This document shows, one piece after another, positions 1-4,861 of a stretch of DNA of 5,027 nucleotides. Location of the stretch: positions 1 through 5,027 of the forward strand of contig JALSON010000036.1 in NCBI GenBank assembly GCA_026986455.1. Reading direction: 5' to 3'. Every line of letters starts with the position of its first letter. Position 1 is the stretch's first letter. The position numbers and the translations under genes were made by a program. The stretch comes from Thermococcaceae archaeon. Lineage in GTDB: Archaea; Methanobacteriota_B; Thermococci; Thermococcales; Thermococcaceae. The notes beneath the pieces are model-generated. The model was not told the origin of the DNA, searched no databases, and worked only from the letters and a program-made list of their open reading frames with translations.

Positions 1-114
1 CGCAAAAACCGCTATGTTGGCCTCCAAAGCTCCACGTGCTATGGCCTGATTGCCCAGGAGAATTACCCTCTCCCCGGGCTTGTCCCATAAAACCATATCA
101 GTAACCTTTGCCAT
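1..114 (-). CDS. iorA: Indolepyruvate ferredoxin oxidoreductase alpha subunit, N-terminal fragment (cut by window edge)
   Basis: Only the first 38 codons are present; the gene continues past the left edge. The fragment begins MAKVTDMVLWDKPGERVILL and continues with LGNQAIARGALEAN, which I recognise as the start of the thermococcal IorA family. IorA is the large, thiamine-diphosphate and iron-sulfur containing subunit of a cytoplasmic enzyme. With IorB it oxidatively decarboxylates aryl pyruvates to aryl-acetyl-CoA and reduces ferredoxin. The GNQAIARGALEA stretch fits the start of the pyruvate-oxidoreductase-like domain; the cofactor sites lie outside the window. The start is the ATG at 114-112, placed 5 nt after a GAGGTGAT ribosome-binding site that overlaps the stop codon of the upstream synthetase gene. 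The 11-nt gap and absence of a separate promoter imply co-transcription. The identification rests on remembered family sequence and on the neighbour. Confidence 0.87.
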   Translation of the reverse strand, partial: MAKVTDMVLWDKPGERVILLGNQAIARGALEANIAVFA

Positions 115-119
115 CCAAA

Positions 120-127
120 ATCACCTC
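120..127 (-). promoter_or_regulatory. iorA ribosome-binding site overlapping the acdA stop codon
   Basis: Read on the minus strand the bases are GAGGTGAT, an excellent match to the archaeal 16S rRNA 3' end, followed by 5 nt and then ATG. Its first two bases are part of the TGA that ends the upstream gene, so a ribosome finishing acdA is already on the iorA site. This suggests translational coupling of the two proteins, which act in consecutive steps. Confidence 0.8.
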
Positions 128-1499
128 ATTCCTCCTTCAAAACTCCAGCATTCTTAGCAAATTCCACAAGGGCATAGGCAGCCGAAGCCACGTCCTCCGG
201 TCTCTCATAGCTTGGAATTCCGTTCTTCTCAAGCAGCTCTTTGGCGGGTTCACTCACATAGCCCGCCATGAAAAGGCCGAGAACGGGCTTGCCATTGTTT
301 GCCTCCTTCACTGCCTTTATGACGCCCTCTGCATGCTCTGTCTGCGTCATACCCGCGAAGGTGGGCACAACACAGATGCTTATGAGCATGTCGACGTTGG
401 GATCTTCGAGGAGGAGCTTCGCCGTTCTGTAGTAGTCCTCCCCCCTGGCACTCGCAATCATGTCGACAGGGTTTTTCACGGCAGCCATTGGAGGCAGGAA
501 CTCCCTGAGCTTCCGCATGGTTTCCTCCTTAAGGTCTGCCAGCTTTAACCCATACCCGTCTATCGCATCCGCAGTCAGAACGCCCGGGCCGCCGGCGTTG
601 GTCATTATCGCAACCCTCCTGCCCTCCGGCAGCGGCTGGGTGAATGCCCTTGCCATGCTGAGCATGTCGTCAATTGTTTCCGCTATTAAAACGCCGCTCT
701 GCTTGAATGCCGCTTCGTATATCCTGTATGATCCAGCGAGGGAACCTGTATGGCTCGAAGCCGCCCTTGCCCCGCTCTCGCTCTTCCCGGCTTTGAGGAC
801 TATCACGGGCTTCCTTCTGCTGACCTCCCTTGCGACCTCCATGAACCTCCTTCCATCCTTCAGGCCTTCTATGTAGAGTGCTATGGCCCTGCTCTGCTCA
901 TCATCGGCCAGAGCCTCCATGAGGTCGGCAAAATCCAGATCCGCCATATTGCCGATGCTTATGAACTTTGAGAAGCCAATTCCTTCCTTGATGGTCTTGT
1001 AGAGGATTCCTGCCCCGAGGGCCCCGCTCTGGCTTATGAAAGCTATGTCTCCCCTCTTGGCGTTCATGACGAATGTGGCGTTCATGCCGTTGTGCGTGTT
1101 CATTATGCCTACGCAGTTCGGTCCGACTATGCGCATGCCATATTTGTGGGCTATCTCGACGAGCTCCCTCTCCTCCTTCTTTCCTTCCTCACCAACCTCA
1201 CCAAAGCCGGCCGTTATGAGGATTATTCCCCTGACGCCCTTTTCACCGCAGTCTATTATCGTCTGCCTCACGAATCTCTTTGGAACAACGATGACCGCGA
1301 GGTCGACCTCATCAGGAATTTCCCTGACGTTTCTGTATGCTCTGATGCCCTGTACGACCTCATCCTTGACGTTTACAGGGTAGATCTCTCCATCCCTGTA
1401 GTCCTTGAGGTTTTTGAACACCTCATAACCGAGCTTGAGGGGATCATTTGAAGCTCCTATAACTGCGATAGCTTTTGGTGTGAAGAAATAGTCAAGCAT
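126..1499 (-). CDS. acdA: ADP-forming acyl-CoA synthetase (ACDII type), alpha subunit
   Basis: This 457-residue protein is the alpha subunit of the archaeal NDP-forming acyl-CoA synthetase, which makes acid + CoA + ATP from acyl-CoA + ADP + phosphate in the cytoplasm. Residues 1-130 form the CoA-binding Rossmann-like domain (AVIGASNDP at 12-20, VGPNCVGIMN at 125-134). The succinyl-CoA-ligase-like domain follows, with FISQSGALGAG at 154-164. SHTGSLAGS holds H250, the phosphorylated histidine, and E211 lies 39 residues before it, the spacing I recall for the catalytic Glu/His pair of the Pyrococcus furiosus enzyme. The MLDYFF start and overall sequence resemble the ACDII alpha subunit, which prefers aryl-acetyl-CoA, rather than acetate-preferring ACDI. 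Location next to iorA supports that substrate. The beta subunit (ATP-grasp) is not in the window. I chose ATG 1499 because a GGTGAT site lies 7 nt upstream; an in-frame GTG at 1511 lies inside that site. The substrate assignment is inferred. Confidence 0.92.
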   Translation of the reverse strand: MLDYFFTPKAIAVIGASNDPLKLGYEVFKNLKDYRDGEIYPVNVKDEVVQGIRAYRNVREIPDEVDLAVIVVPKRFVRQTIIDCGEKGVRGIILITAGFGEVGEEGKKEERELVEIAHKYGMRIVGPNCVGIMNTHNGMNATFVMNAKRGDIAFISQSGALGAGILYKTIKEGIGFSKFISIGNMADLDFADLMEALADDEQSRAIALYIEGLKDGRRFMEVAREVSRRKPVIVLKAGKSESGARAASSHTGSLAGSYRIYEAAFKQSGVLIAETIDDMLSMARAFTQPLPEGRRVAIMTNAGGPGVLTADAIDGYGLKLADLKEETMRKLREFLPPMAAVKNPVDMIASARGEDYYRTAKLLLEDPNVDMLISICVVPTFAGMTQTEHAEGVIKAVKEANNGKPVLGLFMAGYVSEPAKELLEKNGIPSYERPEDVASAAYALVEFAKNAGVLKEE

Positions 1500-1506
1500 T
1501 TTTACA

Positions 1507-1512
1507 ATCACC
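1507..1512 (-). promoter_or_regulatory. acdA ribosome-binding site
   Basis: GGTGAT on the minus strand, 7 nt before the ATG at 1499. It decides the start: the longer reading frame begins at a GTG inside this motif (1511-1509), which could not be both the site and the start, and which would sit almost at the predicted transcription start. Confidence 0.7.
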
Positions 1513-1534
1513 GTACTGAACCTCGGTAAAAGTC

Positions 1535-1546
1535 TATATAAGCTTT
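1535..1546 (-). promoter_or_regulatory. acdA-iorA operon promoter (BRE + TATA box)
   Basis: On the minus strand the sequence reads AAAGC followed by TTATATA, a near-ideal thermococcal BRE/TATA pair. The TATA centre at about 1538 predicts a transcription start near 1513, giving a leader of about 14 nt that just contains the ribosome-binding site. It is inferred to drive both acdA and iorA. No operator-like repeat was seen tightly around it. Confidence 0.75.
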
Positions 1547-1639
1547 CCTAAGGAGTGCAGTTAGGCAAATATGAGCATGGACGAGGAAAAGTAAAGCTTT
1601 AATGGGCTAAAAATGGCATCACTGCACAGAATTTCATTT

Positions 1640-1664
1640 CCCGAAAGGTTTAAGTTAGTTCGGG
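1640..1664. repeat. Inverted repeat CCCGAA-N13-TTCGGG enclosing the TATA box
   Basis: The 6-base arms at 1640-1645 and 1659-1664 are perfect inverted complements, separated by 13 nt that contain the TATA box of the hydrolase gene. The centres of the arms are about two helical turns apart, so a dimeric regulator could bind here and block TBP. This could also be chance; arms this short are not rare. Confidence 0.4.
1642..1655 (+). promoter_or_regulatory. Promoter of the UPF0173 hydrolase gene (BRE + TATA box)
   Basis: CGAAAG followed by GTTTAAGT reads as a BRE and a TATA box. A start about 25 bp downstream falls near 1676, leaving a leader of about 15 nt that contains only the ribosome-binding site. 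The TATA box sits between the arms of one inverted repeat and the predicted start overlaps a second; both are listed separately. Confidence 0.6.
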
Positions 1665-1675
1665 TTATTATAACC
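1663..1675. repeat. 13-bp perfect palindrome GGTTAT-T-ATAACC at the predicted transcription start
   Basis: Both arms match perfectly around a central T. The element lies just downstream of the TATA box, where archaeal repressors commonly block RNA polymerase recruitment, and ends at the inferred start of transcription. I infer a possible operator for the hydrolase gene. No known thermococcal regulator motif (for example TATCAC-N5-GTGATA) was recognised in it. Confidence 0.45.
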
Positions 1676-1678
1676 AGC

Positions 1679-1686
1679 GAGGTGAT
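1679..1686 (+). promoter_or_regulatory. Ribosome-binding site of the UPF0173 hydrolase gene
   Basis: GAGGTGAT, 4 nt before the ATG at 1691. It sets the start well inside a longer reading frame that begins at 1613; the extra 26 codons would have to be translated from upstream of the promoter and do not resemble the family. Confidence 0.8.
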
Positions 1687-1690
1687 AGCG

Positions 1691-2368
1691 ATGGTGAAGA
1701 TCAGGTTTCTCGGACATGCCGCCTTTGAGATTGAGGGCAGCAGGAGAATTCTCATTGACCCCTTTCTGACGGGAAATCCAGCCGCAGCAGCAAAGCCCGA
1801 AGACTTTGACAGGGTGGATTTAATTCTCGTTACCCATATGCACGGCGATCACGTTGGCGACGCCGTGGAAATCGCCCAGAAAACAGGGGCAAAAATCGTG
1901 GCTATGTACGACATAGCAAACTACCTCGTCGAAAAGAGAAGGGGCATCACAACGGTGGGGATGAACTACGGCCCGACAGAGGTCGATGGCGTTAAGATAG
2001 TTCAGGTTCCGGCATGGCACTCAAGCGGCGGCGAGGAGGGCTTTATGGTTGGCAACGCATGCGGATACATAGTGGAGATTGACGGCGTGACGGTATATCA
2101 TGCCGGCGACACGTATGTATTCAAGGATATGGAGCTCTTCGGCGAGCTTTACGGGATTGATATTGCACTCCTCCCGATAGGCGGGCACTTCACGATGGGG
2201 CCGAGAGAAGCTGCAAAGGCCGTTGAACTGCTGAAACCGAAATACGTCGTTCCGATGCACTACAACACATGGCCCCCAATCGCAAAGGATCCGGAGGAGT
2301 TCAAAAAGCTCGTTGGGAGCAGGGCTGAGGTTGTAATCCTCAGGCCCGGGGAAACTCTTGAGCTGTGA
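1691..2368 (+). CDS. UPF0173 family metal-dependent hydrolase (metallo-beta-lactamase fold)
   Basis: This is a 225-residue, apparently cytoplasmic protein with no signal peptide or membrane segment. It begins MVKIRFLGHAAFEIEG, typical of UPF0173, and its length is normal for that family. Metal-binding motifs appear in order: THMHGDHVGD (H49, H51, D53, H54), WHSSG (H110), YHAGDT (D140), IGGHFTMG (164-170) and PMHYNTWP (H190). All seven ligands expected for a binuclear zinc or manganese site are present, so it should be an active hydrolase. The fold is related to the UlaG lactonase group, but the substrate is unknown and I do not assign one. The gene is divergent from acdA and lies 46 nt upstream of a membrane regulator gene that has its own TATA box. 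Its promoter region carries two inverted repeats, suggesting control. The start is fixed by GAGGTGAT four bases upstream. Confidence 0.92.
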   Translation: MVKIRFLGHAAFEIEGSRRILIDPFLTGNPAAAAKPEDFDRVDLILVTHMHGDHVGDAVEIAQKTGAKIVAMYDIANYLVEKRRGITTVGMNYGPTEVDGVKIVQVPAWHSSGGEEGFMVGNACGYIVEIDGVTVYHAGDTYVFKDMELFGELYGIDIALLPIGGHFTMGPREAAKAVELLKPKYVVPMHYNTWPPIAKDPEEFKKLVGSRAEVVILRPGETLEL

Positions 2369-2383
2369 AAAACCTTTTTAAGT
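2366..2383 (+). promoter_or_regulatory. Promoter of the membrane wHTH gene (BRE + TATA box)
   Basis: A purine-rich BRE-like stretch (GAAAAACC, beginning in the hydrolase stop codon) precedes CTTTTTAAGT, a TATA-like element centred near 2379. Transcription would start near 2403, about 12 nt before the TTG chosen as start. This means the regulator can be expressed separately from the hydrolase, although read-through is possible. Confidence 0.55.
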
Positions 2384-2386
2384 TCC

Positions 2387-2405
2387 TTATTTTACTTCTT
2401 CTTTG
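2387..2405 (+). terminator. T-rich stretch, possible terminator of the hydrolase gene
   Basis: Downstream of the hydrolase stop lies a run dominated by T (TTATTTTACTTCTTCTTTG). Archaeal RNA polymerase often terminates in such tracts without a hairpin. It overlaps the initiation region of the next gene, so termination and initiation may be superimposed. This is weak evidence from composition only. Confidence 0.3.
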
Positions 2406-2410
2406 GTGGT
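2405..2410 (+). promoter_or_regulatory. Ribosome-binding site of the membrane wHTH gene (decides a TTG start)
   Basis: GGTGGT lies 4 nt before TTG at 2415. The other in-frame candidates, TTG 2403 and GTG 2406, fall at or inside this site and at the predicted transcription start, so they are unlikely. Confidence 0.55.
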
Positions 2411-2414
2411 TGAA

Positions 2415-3416
2415 TTGAAGAGAGCACCTCTGATTATCCTGCTTGTAATTCTCATGCTCACCCCCCTGCTGGTGCCCGCGGTGCAGGCTGCGGGTGATGA
2501 GAAAAAGTATGACCTTATAATCGTGAGAAATGATGACCTGATTGATTACATAGTTGCCCTGCCGTATGCCAAAAAGCTTGGCGTTCCCATTCTCCCCGTC
2601 AATCCGAAGGAGCTGGATATAAAAACACAGGCACAGCTCCAGTCATATGCCCAGTTCGGGTGGAATCACGTTCTCATAATAGGAAACTCCAAGGCCGTCA
2701 GCGACACCGTTCAGGACGAGCTAATGAGCATCGGTTTCATCACCGAGAGAATTGGGGGGGAGGTCAGAACCGAGACCGCTGCAAGATTGGCCGAGGCCTT
2801 CTTCCCCAAGGGTGCAGAAACAGTTATCCTTGCGAGTGCCAATGACTACGGTTCCGCACTGGCAGCCGCGAGATATGCGATGAACTACGGCTACCCCCTC
2901 CTGCTGACCAGAAATGATACCGTCTCGGAATACACCGCCCTTGCCCTCAAAAAGCTCAAACCGAAGCTTGTGGTCATGATAGGTGCGGGACTATCGGAAA
3001 ACGTGGAAAAGCAGCTCAAGAGCATGGGGTACGAGACCTTCTGGTACGGAAGGAACGTCGAGATAACCCTGCCGAAGAAGGAGGAGAGAACCTCTCCATG
3101 GTGGTACTACCTGATAGGTGCCCTCATATCCCTCGCGGTAACGGTTCCCATAGTCCTTTACTGGGCGAAGAAAAAATGGGGGGAGAACAGGGTTCCTATT
3201 GAAGTGCTGACTGAAAAGGAGAGAATCGTTGTGAAGGCAATGCTTGAAAAGGGCGGCATCGTCAAGCAGGAGGATCTGCCGGAGCTTACAGGCTATTCGA
3301 GGCCCACCATAAGCCGTATCATCCAGGAGCTTGAGAAGAAGCAGCTCGTATCGAGGGAAAAAGTCGGCAAGACCTTCATAGTGAAGCTGATAAAGGAAAT
3401 AAGGATGAGGGACTGA
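2415..3416 (+). CDS. Membrane-anchored winged-HTH regulator with extracellular CWB2-like domain
   Basis: This 333-residue protein has four visible parts. Residues 1-25 are a signal peptide: MKR, a long hydrophobic core, then AVQA-A as a possible cleavage site. Residues 32-214 are two CWB2-like repeats; the first ends VLIIGNSKAVSDTV...ERIGGEVRTETAARLA, matching the IGG-ETA signature of cell-wall-binding repeat 2, and the second ends VVMIGAGLSENVEKQL. Residues 229-251 are one membrane helix (WWYYLIGALI...YWA) followed by KKKW, the positive-inside flank. Residues 262-326 are a winged helix: TEKERIVVKAMLEKGG, the recognition helix in YSRPTISRIIQELEKKQLV, and a wing in REKVGKTFIV. Topology therefore puts the repeats outside and the DNA-binding domain inside. 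I infer a one-component sensor-regulator; ligand and target genes are unknown. In bacteria CWB2 anchors proteins to wall polymers, which archaea lack. One glycosylation sequon, NDT at 167-169, is present. Start is a TTG chosen from the ribosome-binding site. Confidence 0.8.
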   Translation: MKRAPLIILLVILMLTPLLVPAVQAAGDEKKYDLIIVRNDDLIDYIVALPYAKKLGVPILPVNPKELDIKTQAQLQSYAQFGWNHVLIIGNSKAVSDTVQDELMSIGFITERIGGEVRTETAARLAEAFFPKGAETVILASANDYGSALAAARYAMNYGYPLLLTRNDTVSEYTALALKKLKPKLVVMIGAGLSENVEKQLKSMGYETFWYGRNVEITLPKKEERTSPWWYYLIGALISLAVTVPIVLYWAKKKWGENRVPIEVLTEKERIVVKAMLEKGGIVKQEDLPELTGYSRPTISRIIQELEKKQLVSREKVGKTFIVKLIKEIRMRD

Positions 3417-3475
3417 CGGTCGGCGTTCATCACTTCTCAGCGTCCTGGCTTCTCCTCATCCCATCCCGTATTTCC

Positions 3476-3500
3476 AGCCGCCCGAATGCTTTCGGCGGTT
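3476..3500. repeat. Stable hairpin, 10 bp with one bulged base
   Basis: AGCCG at 3476-3480 pairs with CGGTT at 3496-3500 (one G-U pair) and CCGAA at 3482-3486 pairs with TTCGG at 3491-3495, leaving C3481 bulged and a TGCT tetraloop. The GC-rich stem sits midway between two convergent genes. A further short pairing, GTCCT at 3442-3446 with AGGAC at 3521-3525, could enclose it. It could be part of a small RNA or a 3'-end structure; no run of T follows on either strand, so it is not a bacterial-type terminator. Confidence 0.5.
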
Positions 3501-3550
3501 CAACTGAGGCTGCAGGTCGGAGGACATGGCATTATCTGCAAGATTCTCAC

Positions 3551-3575
3551 AGGAAGGAATAAGGAATAGAAATGG
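3551..3575 (-). terminator. Pyrimidine/T-rich stretch after gcvT, possible terminator
   Basis: Just past the gcvT stop the minus strand is T- and C-rich (containing ATTTCTATTCCTTATTCC). It contains no run longer than three T, so it is a weak candidate for archaeal T-tract termination. Confidence 0.25.
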
Positions 3576-3582
3576 AGAATGG

Positions 3583-4779
3583 CTACTCCTCCCTAAATGC
3601 TCCGTACTTCTTGGGGTCGTAGAACGGCGGGGTCACTGTCACGGCCTTCTTGAGCCTGCCTCTAATCTCCACTTCGAGCTCAACTCCCGGTTTGGCGTAT
3701 TCCGGCCTGACGAAGGCTATTCCGATGCCGATTCCGAGGAGCGGGGAGCTGGTTCCGCTCGTTACCTCGCCCACTGGCTCGCCGTCCCTGTAGACCTTGT
3801 AGCCCTCCCTCGGAATGCCCCTGTCAACCATCTTGAAGTGCACCATCTTGCTTGGAAGTCCTCTCTCCCTCTGCTTCAGGAGGGCCTCTTTGCCAATGAA
3901 CTCTTTGTCCCAGAAGAGTGCGAAATCAAGGTTTGCCTGGAGCGGCGTTACTTCATCTATATCGGTGCTGAGGAGCTGGAGCTCCTTCGTCTCGTTGCCG
4001 TAGAGCGTGTAGCCCGCTTCAAGCCTCAGAGTATCCCTCGCACCTAAGCCAGCTGGCTTTATGCCATATTTTTCGCCGGCCTCAAGGATGGTCTTCCAGA
4101 CGTGGAGGGCCTTCTCCGGCTCGCCCCTCTTGCTCTCGTCCGGATGGTATGGATTGGCGTCCTCAAAGTAGACCTCAAAGCCGTTCTCGCCGGTGTAACC
4201 GCTCCTTGAGAGCAGCATCTTTATCCCATCGAGCTCAACTTCCCTGGCCTGGAACCACCAGAGCTCGTTGATGTCTATTCCAAAGAGATCCCTGGCCAGA
4301 TCCCTCGCCTTCGGGCCCTGAATTGATAACATGACCATGTCATAGGTTTTGTTTTCAATCTCAAGGTCGAGCTCGGTGTACTGCTCAATTGCCCTCTTGA
4401 TTGAGGTGAACCAGGCGTAGAGCTTTTCAAAGGCATCGCTGTCGCACACCATCATGTACTCATCGTTGCCCATGTTGAAGACGAGCGTCTCGTCCTTAAC
4501 CGCTCCCCTCTCGTTGAGGACGAGGGTGTAGGTTCCGCTTATCGCAGGGGGCCTGCTTACATCATTGGTTGTGACGTACTGGAGGAACTTCAGGGCATCC
4601 TTGCCCCTGAAGAAGATTTCGCCCATGTGTGAGACATCGAAGATTCCAACGCCGTTCCTAACGGCAAGGTGTTCTTCCTTTATGCTTGAGTACCAGATTG
4701 GCATCTCCCATCCTGCGAACTCCTCGACCTTCTTGGCGTTTTCCCTATGCCAGTCAAAAATGTGGACCCTCTTCACCAT
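3583..4779 (-). CDS. gcvT: Glycine cleavage system T protein (aminomethyltransferase)
   Basis: GcvT (398 residues) is a cytoplasmic enzyme of the glycine cleavage complex. It takes the aminomethyl group carried on the lipoyl arm of H protein, releases ammonia and forms methylene-tetrahydrofolate or its archaeal pterin counterpart. The N-terminal domain has the family signature [12 protein letters not shown] (21-32) and [11 protein letters not shown] (45-55). D96 in [11 protein letters not shown] corresponds to the essential aspartate (Asp101 in E. coli). Pterin-site segments are [14 protein letters not shown] (191-204) and [18 protein letters not shown] (244-261). The C-terminal barrel starts near [10 protein letters not shown]. 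It is longer than the roughly 365 residues usual in bacteria, partly through an insertion around 206-224 ([18 protein letters not shown]) that I recall in the Pyrococcus homologue. ATG 4779 is chosen because GGTGAT lies 4 nt upstream; the in-frame GTGs at 4791 and 4788 overlap that site. No other gcv gene is present here. Confidence 0.95.
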   Translation of the reverse strand: MVKRVHIFDWHRENAKKVEEFAGWEMPIWYSSIKEEHLAVRNGVGIFDVSHMGEIFFRGKDALKFLQYVTTNDVSRPPAISGTYTLVLNERGAVKDETLVFNMGNDEYMMVCDSDAFEKLYAWFTSIKRAIEQYTELDLEIENKTYDMVMLSIQGPKARDLARDLFGIDINELWWFQAREVELDGIKMLLSRSGYTGENGFEVYFEDANPYHPDESKRGEPEKALHVWKTILEAGEKYGIKPAGLGARDTLRLEAGYTLYGNETKELQLLSTDIDEVTPLQANLDFALFWDKEFIGKEALLKQRERGLPSKMVHFKMVDRGIPREGYKVYRDGEPVGEVTSGTSSPLLGIGIGIAFVRPEYAKPGVELEVEIRGRLKKAVTVTPPFYDPKKYGAFREE

Positions 4780-4783
4780 GAGT

Positions 4784-4789
4784 ATCACC
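4784..4789 (-). promoter_or_regulatory. gcvT ribosome-binding site
   Basis: GGTGAT on the minus strand, 4 nt before the ATG at 4779. It overlaps two in-frame GTG codons that a longest-frame call would take as the start. Confidence 0.75.
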
Positions 4790-4810
4790 ACTGAAAGAAT
4801 ACCGGGCAGG

Positions 4811-4826
4811 AAATATAATCCTTTTC
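4811..4826 (-). promoter_or_regulatory. gcvT promoter (BRE + TATA box)
   Basis: Minus-strand GAAAAGG (BRE) is followed by ATTATATTT (TATA box). The centre at about 4815 predicts a transcription start near 4790, giving a leader of about 11 nt that starts at the ribosome-binding site. A palindrome lies about 20 bp upstream of the BRE. Confidence 0.75.
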
Positions 4827-4845
4827 ATTTTGATTCTATGAATGT

Positions 4846-4861
4846 TCTGCATATCTGCAGA
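4846..4861. repeat. Palindrome TCTGCA-TATC-TGCAGA upstream of the gcvT promoter
   Basis: Perfect 6-base arms around a 4-base centre, placed 20 bp upstream of the gcvT BRE (roughly -56 to -71 from the inferred start). That position suits an activator site in archaea better than a repressor site. Function is inferred only from symmetry and location. Confidence 0.4.

Larger units (their letters stand above)
3417..3582. other. Convergent intergenic region, unusually GC-rich, no convincing gene
   Basis: These 166 bp lie between the 3' ends of the membrane regulator gene (plus) and gcvT (minus). No reading frame has a ribosome-binding site or recognisable product. The central part is GC-rich, unlike the other spacers in this window, and contains the hairpin listed separately plus box C/D-like motifs on the minus strand (see findings). 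Either a structured RNA or decayed sequence is possible. No strong T tract follows the plus-strand gene. Confidence 0.5.

Noticed and set aside
108..1451. Several plus-strand open frames opposite acdA (73-146 codons)
   Set aside because: All are antisense to a gene with clear family motifs and catalytic residues, and none has its own promoter or ribosome-binding site.
1571..1594. Seven-codon minigene (MSMDEEK then stop) in the acdA/hydrolase spacer
   Set aside because: No ribosome-binding site, too short to judge, and expected by chance.
1592..1601. Palindrome TAAAGCTTTA, possible second TATA box of the hydrolase gene
   Set aside because: It would give a leader of about 70 nt, unlike the short leaders of every other gene here, and a better-placed BRE/TATA pair lies at 1642-1655.
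1613..1690. 26-codon N-terminal extension of the UPF0173 hydrolase
   Set aside because: It would start upstream of the TATA box, contains the promoter and palindromes, and does not resemble the family; the GAGGTGAT site before 1691 fixes the start.
3413..3562. Open plus-strand frame through the convergent spacer, after the regulator stop
   Set aside because: It has no start codon with a ribosome-binding site and is not in frame with the preceding gene; the translation shows no recognisable family, so a frameshifted C-terminus of the regulator is not supported since its wHTH is already complete.
3526..4047. Plus-strand open frame of 173 codons antisense to gcvT
   Set aside because: It lies almost wholly opposite a confidently identified gcvT, has no ribosome-binding site and encodes no recognisable motif; it is an antisense shadow of GC-rich coding sequence.
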